Of a stretch of 64,000 nucleotides of DNA, positions 11,708 through 22,365 are shown piece after piece. The notes under the pieces are model-generated. The model ran no database searches and was not told the DNA's origin. It was given only the letters and a program-made list of their open reading frames with translations. A program made the translations under genes and the position numbers. The stretch is taken from contig NC_060018.1 of assembly GCF_021134715.1 (NCBI RefSeq), positions 4,915,501 to 4,979,500 of the forward strand. The letters are read 5' to 3'. Within the stretch, counting starts at the first letter, position 1. Every line of letters starts with the position of its first letter. The stretch is from Daphnia pulex. Lineage: Eukaryota > Arthropoda > Branchiopoda > Diplostraca > Daphniidae.

Positions 11708-14631
11708 TGCGCTACAATTTCAACCCCGCCTCTGGGAGTGTACAGTGGCCTGGTTATGGCTTTCTATTTGCTAAAATGAAAATGAGGGAACTTTAAACCC
11801 CAGGGCAATACACGTGGCGATAGCGAATTAGTCTTCAACAGGATTTTCTTCTTTTTTTTCCCCAAAAATTACGAATTTCTACAGAAGTTTAAGAAAAGAA
11901 AATTGCTTTCATTCCAGGAACGCCCCAATTACTTTCTCACTACACAATGCAGACGCAACGCAGACGAAAAACACTCTGCTGTCAATTGATGCCGATAGCA
12001 GCAGAACTTAAAATGTCACATGACAGATCTGAGAATCTGCTCGATCCCTTCAGAGAGAGATATCAACCGTGGTGGGTCTTTTGCTCTTTCTCTCCAACAA
12101 CACACGAGCCGAATGTCACAAAACAAATTTAACAGACTTGACACAAGAGAAACGCCAAACGAAAAGAAAGATGTGACGAGAGAAAAACTTTATCACGTCT
12201 GCACGGTTCGGAGAATCGAAACCTATTAAAATCAGTATACAGACAAATGGAGTGGTGGCACTAGTCGTCGAAAAAAAAAGAGACGGTGGGTGCGTTCGTT
12301 CGGTTGCCGGTGGGTGGGTTTTCTCTGATATAGTTGAACCATGTGAATGCCTCAAAGCGTTCGGAGGCATCCTCTCCTTCAAATATACATTTGGTTGTAT
12401 AAGTCTGCCTCGTGTCTAAAGGCGGGAGCTTTTTTGGGGGTGGTTCGGATGAGCGGGAGGTTCTCTTTTCTTTTTAAAAAATATTTTTGTAATATTAAAA
12501 AGAAAAAACCCGCGCGCACGGACATACGACCTTGAAAGTGCATACCCACCCGGCAGCTACACTATGTACTACTATACAGTGCTTTAGCTGCGTCTCGGGC
12601 CGGCTCAACACGATCTAACAAAACCGGGCAATCCGGGCATGGCGGACGGACGGAAAAGAAAAAGGAAGAAACTGAATGTTTAAAAGGCGCTGACTGATTT
12701 TTTGTTTTTTGGTTTCTGGGTTTTTTTTCACATAAAAGAATGACGATTCAGTTCATATCAAAGAAACTCGTTTTGGTAAATAGGTAACATCCCCACCCAA
12801 CCAGCCAAACTAGCTCAACCAGTCGATTCCTGGATCCGTTTAAGGAATTTCGAAAATGGATTTTACGTTTATTTGTCTTTTGTCCAGAAATGGAGTATTA
12901 GAATATGCATAGCAATTCCAACATTCTCAGGTTTAATTTGTTATCAGTGTATATCGAAGCAGGAGAGGGCCGTTCTATCAGCTTTCCATTCATTCTAGCG
13001 GACATAAGGCCGGATCGGATTTCAACGATCCAAAACGCGCAGTCGATTCGAGCGGAGCAGAAAACAATCCCTCTCCGTTTCGGAGATGGAACAGCGGCAC
13101 AGCAGTCCATACTAATCGATGCAGTGTGTGAACTTTGAAGCCGGAGGAATTGAATGTCAGATGTGGGAAACGACGTTAAATTCCCATTCGCCATCCCGAG
13201 CTTTCACATCCATGTTTCTCAGTTCACATCTAGAATAGACTGGTTTGATTCCCGAACCGAAAAATTCAGTCTTGAACACACAACAGAATCGCAAGTTTGG
13301 CGAAAGAAGAAGAAGAACGGGGATCGGCAAATAAGTGTAGCATTGAAAACAGGAAACCGCCAGTTCTCTACCGACCGAGTCGACTCACGCTCCACGTTAT
13401 TGGGTGCCACTGCGGCAATAGGCAAATTATTTATAGAGAAGGTGAAATGGCCTCCTCACGTGGACGACGGGGTTTTGTTTTTTTGTTCATTCCCCACATT
13501 TTTTCAAATGGCTGAAATGGAAGGCCGCCATTTGTAAGACTAGCGTCGTCGGACGCCGCGAGCGTCCAATTCGATTCTCCCGCTAGTACTGCGTTGTTCG
13601 CGAGCCGGTGACTATAGCGTGATTTTTGCAAGATGGCCGCGATGCCTTCAAGGGGGGGAAATGACGGCCAACATTATTTACGCCCGAATCTCCAAATCGG
13701 GAGATTGGGCGACAGTCCATCTATTTGGATAGCGGCCAGTTCAGCATCCTTGGCTGCAAAACGAAAAAAAAACGGCCAAACGGCCAAATTGATCGTCTCC
13801 ACCACCTGAGGTTAAGGAGGAAAATAACTGACGACCAATTCGACTAGAGCAATAAAAACCCACCCAAAACGTACCAAAAGGAGGGGGGCCCATAATAAAA
13901 GATAAGAGAAAGTCAAATGCGCTGCTGCACGCTGCCTTGTCGACAAACAAACTCGATTCACAAACAAATAAGTTATTTTTAGATATACCTGCCCCCCTCC
14001 TTTCTATGTGTTTGATTCTTCTAGCTCATCCCCGGTATTTTTACTTTCCAGCAAAAAAATAAAGAACAGCAGTTCACGCTGGTGTGTGTGAATGGAATAT
14101 TCGTTCCACGTGCTGCTTCCAGGACCCAAAGAAAGTGGACCCACGATATTATAAAGGGCTCCGGTATAGGTTAAACCCCCCTCCCGATATCACTCACGAT
14201 GGAGAACCGGGCGTTTAATCTGTGATGACTTTTCGTGATAAAGTGTAAATAGCTCAAAGTTCGTCGACCGTACACTCGTGGCATAAATCTGATGATATGA
14301 GAAACGACGCAGTAGGATTTAATATCAAGGTTCTGTGCATAGGAAAATACAACCGTGTAAATATGCCACGCCATTGGCACAGAGCTTTCTCGAGTGCGCA
14401 TAGGCATTTCCAAATTAGACAATACAAGTCACGCAATGCCAACAGCAGAGCCTCTGCAAAACTATCGAGTAATGTGTATACGTATGTTGTATGTACTCTC
14501 TCCCGTTATGGTCATTTCCTCCGGGGACGTACGTAATTTTACCGATATCCCTCACGATTTAATGATTGCACATTTTTTTTCATATCAGAAGGTAAGAAGA
14601 AAGAAACTAAATCTCGATTGGCTCGGCTTAC
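11708..14631. other. Intronic/promoter DNA with one candidate exon
   Basis: This is presumed promoter DNA for the 11006-11707 exon. On the minus strand at 14198-14422 a 75-codon ATG frame ends in phase 0 at a GTGAGT donor, so it could be another first exon feeding 5021-5120. Its peptide is unremarkable and I give it about one chance in four. Other open frames here are short and look like chance. Confidence 0.35.
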
Positions 14632-15060
14632 CTGTCGAATGTGTAGGGAAAGATGCTGGATGGGGAGGAGCTTATGGCGTCTGGGCGGCGGATGAGTGGC
14701 GGCAATTTGCTGCTGGCGGGCTTGATTTTGGGCTGAGTCATTCTCTGCTGTGGCAGATCCAGCGGAAGTCTCCTCGGGAATTGTTTCACATACATCAGAG
14801 GCGATGGGAGAATGGCGTCCTATCCATCTTGGCGACTGACGTCCAGGTATCAGCTGATGCCGTCGGGTGCTGGGCGAAATGGTCGCTCCGATGCCCTTGA
14901 TTTCTGGCGATAAATCACAGACGTCGACGCCCTCGTCCCGGTCGTCGATGGTGGCCAACTGCTCCAGTGATGGATCCTTCATCTTCCTTATTCCGCCAGT
15001 GAAGACGGATCCAGTCACCTGCTCGCCAATTTTCGAGGACAAAGTGCGAATCTGCCGCAT
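14632..15060 (-). CDS. PRKAG: AMPK gamma subunit, distal alternative first exon
   Basis: This minus-strand open exon ends at CGACAG|GTAAGC in phase 0, again matching 5021-5120. The start is either the ATG at 15060 (MRQIRTLSSKIGEQ, 143 codons), an earlier ATG at 15081, or an acceptor GCGGCAG that would begin coding at 15051. The peptide has an acidic central part (DDRDEGVDVCDLSPE) and a basic, Pro/His-rich end. It has no known domain. Membership of the AMPK gamma gene is inferred from strand, phase and the absence of another partner. Confidence 0.5.
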
Positions 15061-18000
15061 AATAGTTACACAGAAACGCAATGTTATTCATTTATTCCAT
15101 GGAAGAAAGCCAGCTTTGTGTTGTACATAACGTCATTTTCTATCATCGCCATCGAGAAAGCCTCAAGGGTATCCAAAGGCGATCTTCCCATTTTATGAAT
15201 TTTCAATTCTACTATTATTACACGAGATTGCTTCAAACCCTTGTCGTCATTGTGGGGGAACAAGGAATCCCCACTCGCTTCTGACTAGATCCCACATTTC
15301 AAATTAGTTCCGTCCTTGTGGGCTCGCCGGTGTACACGAAAAGCTTCAATCGATAAATCGGCAGAGCCGAACGGGAATCAAAATGTCTGTGGAGATTCTT
15401 GATCACGGAGGCAGAAGAAGAAAGGCTAAAGAGAGCGGGCTGTCTCTCGGAAAATGGACGGCAAAGAGTTTCTTTTACTTTTTTACTACCCCGAACTAAC
15501 GTGTTTCAGTTAGAGGGGGTCGTGGTCGTCTCTGATGATCGTCATTTACAAAATGAACGATCCCAGCGGTTCAAAAAAAGCAAGTTGAATAGTGACTAAT
15601 GAAAAAACCCCGGCCGTTTCTTTTCTTGTCCAGAACCAGAAGTTTGTCGGGATAAAAGTTGTGTAAATGACGGAAATTGACCGCCCGACTTGCTGCGCTG
15701 GTGCGCCGAGGGATCGGCACGTGCCAAGTTGGTCGGCAGCTCTGACCGCCGCTATACCCGAACGGAACACGACGTCGCACAAACAAAAGAGAGCTAGAGA
15801 GAGAATAGAGAGACAAGATGGCGCTCATACGCTTTAAATCGATAAGCTCTCTTGGTGGTGGTTGTGTGTGTGTGTGTGTAAAAAGAACTAAACTCGTGGT
15901 CGTCGGCGTTTAATAGCTCCCCCATCAGTAAGCAGACCCCCCTCCTTGCAATATGTAATGCTGGGCGTCGTGCATCGTAAAGACGAGAGAAACAAGAAAC
16001 GAACGTGACATATGTCCCGAGAAGTAAATGAAATACCAAGCGGCGACAATAACAGCAAATCATGAAACGCATGTGGACCTATTCCCACACAGCCAAGGGT
16101 GATCCTATTGCGAAAGAGGAACCATTTAAAAGAGCCGGAGAGTAAACCCAGAACCCATCCGAAAAGGAGTTCTCGGACGTCATTACCGCAAGAGGCGCGT
16201 CAATCATCGCTAATTTAGTCGTTAACGACAAGAGCTTGTTGTTGTACGTGACCTGCAAATTACGTATGCACTTGGCATTTAAAGAGGCGGAAAAATGTAT
16301 GGAGTTATCCATGAGTCGACTGGATGCTGGATCAGATAAAATAAACAAAAGGGAAGAAGCGGCCGGCTTATATATCACGCGGATCCAGCGCTTTGTTCAT
16401 TTTCGGTCGATCAATGATCTCCCAGCAACAGGCCCCTCCGCGCACTACCCGGGAGCTGCAGCGCCAGCCCAGCCGCTCCTCAAGTCCTTTCTTCTTTGTC
16501 AAACATCGACGAGTGCGCTCGCGGAAGCATCCCAGTCGACTCCCTCGGAGAGCCACGCCTTACTATTTGACGCCGACTCATATTTCTCTCGTGTCCATTT
16601 ACACAGTAAAAAAAAAAAGGGCCCGTTCTTTCCGACCCCCATCAGCGCTTTTATTCAGCGACAACCTAAACTCCCTAACCAATGGATCTACGGTCCCTCG
16701 CAATATTAATCAAGTTCTAACGTTCAAAAAAAAAAAAAAGAAAAAAAAAAAAGTGAGAAAATTCAATAAAGTAAAAAGCAGCCGGTTAATCTTTAAAGCG
16801 ATGAAAGCTTTTTCGGTCGTATGCGCTATAGCAATAAAAGCGGAGTGAGAATCCAAATTTATTTTTTTTTCTTTCCGGTTTTGTTATATTCATAAAGGTC
16901 TCGTGGAGAAGATCGATACCTTAATGCGTGTATCTACGGCTTCCAAAATTCGCGAGGCCTCTTATTTTTCTTTCTTTCACCAAACGTAAGAAGCCTGAAG
17001 ATGTTTGAACAAGGAAAGGAGAGAAAGTTGGCTCAGCATGTTTGCTTCATCCGAGCGTGCAAGATACTGTACATACACACTGATATGACACACAGACACA
17101 CACACAAAGAACGGCCAAAAGTTTAAATACCTTCTCTCTCAGGGGTTGCCAGTGACGTAAACCATCGCAAAATAGGGGAAGGAGAGAATGTGACGGAGAA
17201 GGCACGTGCCAATGTCGCACTGAATTTGACGGGCCCCAGAGTATTTAACTCTCTCTCACACACACACACACTCCAGTTATTAATACGACACTAAAATCGA
17301 GTCAACAAAGAAGAAGAAGGGGAAGAGCAGAAGCAGCGCACCAGGGTGGTGGGCCGTTCGCTTCGGGATAGCCGGAGGTGAGCAAACAAACATAAAGGAT
17401 GAAAACGACATCCGTCAGTTTTCTTTTTTCTTTCTTTTTCACGCCGGTGAAGACGAAAGACTAACAGAAACAAAGAGATAGAAGAGGAGAAAGAAGAAAA
17501 CAGAGCAATAGAGCAACACTGCTTTCATGTCTACTTCAGTCAGGGCGATGAATTTTGGAAAAAAATTCTCAATTCGATTTCGGGCGAATAAAAAAAAGGG
17601 GAAATTCACCGCATCGATGTTGGTAACGCGGGGACTCGGGATCGACTAGACTGACTTGCAAGGTGGTCGCAGGAACCAAACCGCGGCAAAGAAGAAGAAG
17701 GATGCCCCCACGAGCTCGTCTCATGGTGGGGGTAGAGGGCGTACCACGCCCCTACCCATCGAGCGAAGTACGGATCTGGAGTATAAACGGGGTGGAGTTT
17801 CGGGACTGTATCCAACGAACGGAGAAGACTCCCAACAGAGGGGGGGGGGGGGGGAGGAAGAGAAAGAAAAGCAGCGCAATGACGGACAGAGGAAGAGCTT
17901 CTGAGGGGATTTTCCTTTTCCTATCCGCACGTACCACCTACGCACGTTGCCCGACCGGCTCCCGCTCTCTCTCCATCTATTTCCTAATGTTTCAGCGTAG

Positions 18001-18522
18001 CCTATAGCCTATCGAAGCGAAAAGGCGAATCGATCAGCAATGACATTGTCATAACCGGCAAATAGAATCGATCCGTCCAGATGAATAAAAGAGCTTAACG
18101 ACTCTGTCGTTGTGTTTCGTTACGTAAGTATGTAAGCCTAATGGAAATGATTAATTCTGTTACCGTGTGTATTTTTTCACGCTGCGATGCCCGTGTTTTC
18201 AACCAGCAACCAGCCTTTTCTCACGATCAATTCTATCTGGGAAAAACACAAAGTCCAATAAACCAATCAATAAATGAGTAGGTCAAAAGTAAAAAGTAAA
18301 AAGTAAAAAGAAAAGACATAAGGCAACCTCTGAGAGGACCGAGTCAACGGAATCGAAAGAAAGATAAACAAAAAAGGCAGAAGAAAAGGATTGGGAATGA
18401 GAAAGACACGGTAGGGAGAAAACAAAAGAAAACATGAAGATATGTGTACACCCAAGAGAGGGAGTGTGTAACTGTGTGTATGTGTCATTTCTTTTTTGTG
18501 TGTTTGTTTTGTTATTTGGTCT
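15061..18522. other. Upstream region of the AMPK gamma gene and 3' flank of IMPACT
   Basis: This is simple-sequence-rich DNA: a TG repeat at about 15862-15879, poly-A at about 16725-16752, a CA repeat near 17260-17275, a run of 15 G at 17840-17854 and a TAAAAAG repeat at about 18287-18312. Long open frames at 16236-16848 (plus) overlap in two frames and carry no recognisable family, so I do not call them. It should contain the distal AMPK gamma promoter and the IMPACT 3' UTR (minus). Confidence 0.4.
17840..17854. repeat. Run of 15 guanines
   Basis: A homopolymer of 15 G on the plus strand is followed by GA-rich DNA. It could form a quadruplex or simply be a slippage tract. Position is about 4 kb upstream of the nearest AMPK gamma exon. 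Confidence 0.9.
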
Positions 18523-20356
18523 CTACCTTTTCTTGCTTTTCTTCTTGGTCACGTCGTCACTCCCGGCCGAAGCGATGTAAGTGCCCATTTCTAAAGCGTC
18601 ACGCGCCGCGTTGTTGATGAGCTTGAAACGGTCGCCACCGAGAAGAATGCCTCCAAACCACCGGGAAACGACAACAATCACGTTTTTCACGTCTAAAATC
18701 TGCAAGGGCGAGACCAGGAACAAGAGGAAACATAAATCGTTGGTTATTTCCAGACAGGCATCGAATTGGGAGAACAATCGAACAGGTTAAATGAAATCCG
18801 AGACGTTGCCAAGACGACCGACTATTTACGTCACGTATCGAAAAAAGAAACTACCTTCGGGACATCGACATATTGAACATTGTTGTATAGTGTATCCTTA
18901 CACCTCTGTAAAACTGACAGGTTTCTAATTAGAGCACTACCGCACAGCAAATCCCGCCCCATTCTTTCCAATATTGTGTCCTTGCGTTTGTCAACTGATA
19001 GCCTGACATTGTATAAGCCCCATAGGCATATGTCGACGTTGAGTAGTTTGATTGGCCTTACCGGAGAAATAATGGTAGAGCGGGAAGCAAAGAGTAATCT
19101 TACTTAGCCCTTGCTTGGGAAAGGTAAATCTATATATGAAGCAAGAACGCCGTCTTTTTATACTGACGTAAAATTGAAATTTTCCTGCATGTCAACACAT
19201 TTTCAAAACCAACGTGATAGCTACTTTAAGCCTAAGTACACCGGCAACTCACGTTGTTTTAGCCCCAATTAGAAAATAAGCACGCAACCTACAACCTTAC
19301 AAATTATTGTTAGACCAATAGACATAATTAAACTGTTTACAAAATCATTAACCTTTCTCGATTGAGCTTAATTAAACCATTATTATAATTCCACTGATGT
19401 ATAATACCTGAAGTAAATGCATTAAACGTCCTCCAGCATGAGTTTCGCCATCGTCATCACAGTCTTGAATCCACATTTTAGTCTGTTCATTGTACATTCT
19501 GTAGGCATAGATATTGTGGGTAGCTTGAGCAATCTTGCGGTTTTCGTACAGTTTGGCTAAAACCAGCCTGCCGGGTTCAATCATGAAATAAGTCGATTGA
19601 AACAACAACTAATAACAATGATTCTGTAATTTTACTTGACTTGGCTGGTGTTAGTGACAGTTGCAGCATGGCCTTGGAAGGTACTTTTCCTTTCTGTAAA
19701 AGGGTCGGCACTGATTATGGATGGGCATTCTGCTTTTGAATCCTCAAGATCTAAAGATTTAAACTTGTTGGGAATTTCTTCTGCAATAGGCGGTACTGTC
19801 TCATCATGAACATCTTTTTCAACATTTGAATCCTGATGTTGTAAATATTCTCGAAATTTTTCTATCCAAAGGTGGAGAATACTTTCTCCAGCGTTTTCTC
19901 TAGAAGAAAAATTAAAAAATTAAAAAAAAAATGTCATTTTGAATATATCTCAGAAAAAATTACAGATATATCTGTTCTAGTTGATTATAGATTTCATCTC
20001 TATCCTTTTCTTTCATCCATGGTGCTGTCAGAAGGTAGAATGGAGGAGATGTGGCTGGATACTCTGGATTAATTAATTTTTTGTTGTTGCTATGTTTATA
20101 ATGAAATTTATAGAAATACTACCTGCTGGTAGGGTAATTAGTAGTGTTGCAACTCTCCCACTTTCAGTAATAGTTGCACTGAATGTTCTGAATGCTTCAT
20201 CTTCTGTTTTCCATTCATCTGGATAAATCGCTGAGAGGGCTTCAATTTCATCCATCTAAGTACAAGAGGTTTTTAATGTGTAAACTTATTAAATCAACAA
20301 CACATAAATCAAGGAATATTATTTACCTGCTTTGATAGATTGTCATCATTCTCCAT
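18523..20356 (-). CDS. IMPACT: IMPACT homologue (RWD and UPF0029 domains)
   Basis: IMPACT binds GCN1 and restrains activation of the eIF2-alpha kinase GCN2, acting in the cytosol (known for yeast YIH1 and mammalian IMPACT). Six exons give 287 aa: 20327-20356, 20123-20255, 19964-20063, 19636-19899, 19408-19567, 18523-18699. The RWD domain fills the first half (ALSAIYPDEW, AEYPATSPPFYLL, NAGESILHLWIEK). The C-terminal UPF0029 domain holds STFQGHAA, SKLYENRK-type AKLYENRKIAQATHNIYAYR, DDDGETHAGGRL and VVSRWFGGILLGGDRFKLIN. The phases agree at every junction. The start ATG opens MENDDNLSKQ and follows an untranslated segment with an acceptor at 20407. A 5' untranslated exon probably ends at 20763. 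The last intron is long (about 700 bp). The Lys-rich tail is usual for the family. I am confident of the family. Confidence 0.93.
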
Positions 20357-22365
20357 TATAAAAGTAAAGTGGATATTTTCTGGTCAAACAAAATTTTTGT
20401 TTATGCCTGTATTAGAAAAGTTGCCATATCATTAGATTCGAAAATCAAAGATCCAATCAAAGATTAATGATCGCTTTGTGTGCATGATAAACTAATTCAG
20501 TTTAAACCTGGTTTAAACCAATTTGAGTACCCCAATTTGTAAATTACTTCTTAGTTTATGTCAAAATAGGCCATGATTGTTGTTAGATTCTTTTAATGGG
20601 AAATTCTTTACGCAGACACCTTTCTTGCTTTCGAATTTTTAAATTTGCGTTTTATATTTTGAAGGAACTTCTCGGTCTTTGAAGAACACTCGGTAAAGGT
20701 TTTTAAAAACTAATAAGGCCATAAGAAGAAGCAATTTCATTCAAACGTAAACAATACAGTACCTGTTGAAAAGAATCTTTGTCGACTGCAGCTCAACGAG
20801 CACGGTGAATCGTACTGTCAAGCGTCAATACTAAATGTAAATAACACCACCTAGCGATAGTTTTTTCAACTTAAAAAATGTAGCGAAATACAAAAAGCAT
20901 ACAACTGTCAACAGAAGTACCAAAGTATTGATAACAAAATTTTTTTTAAAAGTAAATAAAATTGTGCTCTCACTTTACGCAATTAATTCATGTTAAAGAA
21001 CTAAATGTCAAAATTTTAAAAATTCATTCTCTATGAAATTGCATCACTGAAAATAATCTTTTTTTTAACCCTTTGGGCTAATTAATCATTCTTGAGATTA
21101 AAACTGAAATCCTCATTGAGTAGGTCATTACCGACTTTATAATTTGGTTATGTTCAACGAATCCGTGTATTTATAATTATTTAAATGTACATCACCGAGT
21201 TAAAGAAACGAGTTGGTAGTTAGGTAACAGTTACTTTGATTTTCATTCACAACCTTATTTATCTTCCATTACCATTTACATTAGAAGAACGACAAGGAAT
21301 ATGTTACATTAAGAAACGGAAGTCGTCAGTTGCTCGAGAAATGACATCAAATAATTAGTAGGTGATGACGATGAATCAGAAAAAAATATCCGCCGTTCCT
21401 TGTGGGTGTCTGACGCGAAGATGTCAACTCAATCTGTTCGGACGGCATCGATATGTCATTAAGTTTTCCAACTCTTGTCTCGGTAATCAAACTATTTTGA
21501 CTCCTACCAATAAATGGTAACCTCTTCGTACAACAATAACATCCTCCTCTTCTTAGATCGACCGATTATTGACAATCAAAACAATTCCTGAAAGTTCCAC
21601 AATGAAACCTGAAAAAAAACATACGGACATACGTACGTAAAAGGCGAAATTCAATTAACATAAAACATTGACGGCTGAAACAGCTGCACGTGCACCTTTG
21701 CCCGAGCCTTTGCCCAAAAGCTAGAATAATCTTTCTATAATATAAAGTTTTATTGTGTTATTTACCGCTTTCCGAATAATGGCAAGTCAACATATACGAT
21801 CTATCCTGACGGATTAAAACGTCCGCTATCACAACAAAATAGAAAAACGTTTTCATAAGCTTTCTCCGGGTGTTTGAAACAAATCAAAATATTATTTTGC
21901 GCATTGTCAGTTGTTATAGCACTCTTCGATAAACGGGTGAATTGGGATGACAATTACTATCGCCACAAAAAAATGGCTGTTAAATAATCGTACTCCAGTA
22001 ACGGTCAGCAAGGTTATTATTTTATTTGAAACATTTTCTATTAATATATCTATTTAAAATTTCATATATATCGCTTTCCGGCTAGTATTTGTGAACTACG
22101 AAGTATTTGTACAATATCAAATGTCGTTTGTCATCGATTCTATATCATTTTTGCATCAGTAGGGAAATCGGCATGCCCATCTCATTTTTCATAAAACTGT
22201 TCGAAGTTTAAGTGTGTAAATGCTACTCAACAACCATTAACAGCAACACTAGTCAATAGAGGTCGAATCATGTCAAGTTTGGATGTGGGAGATAAACCCT
22301 TAACGAATAATGTTATAACATGATATTACTTTCATGTTAAACATTATTATTATTATTTTTTTTTT
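20357..22365. other. Intergenic: IMPACT 5' end and PPP1R3 3' flank
   Basis: The part to about 20830 holds the IMPACT 5' UTR, with an inferred intron at 20407-20762 (minus, CAACAG|GTACTG donor). The rest is AT-rich. A TTTATT at 22021-22026, about 340 bp past the PPP1R3 stop, would read AATAAA on the minus strand and could be its poly(A) signal. I see no other gene. Confidence 0.5.

Noticed and set aside
16236-16848. Two overlapping plus-strand open frames of about 150 codons
   Set aside because: They occupy the same bases in different frames, end in simple sequence and match no family; no splice sites or start context support them.
17606-17815. Minus-strand 69-codon frame ending near a GTGAAT donor
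   Set aside because: Its phase does not fit the shared AMPK gamma exon and its only in-phase alternative lacks a start; at most an untranslated exon.
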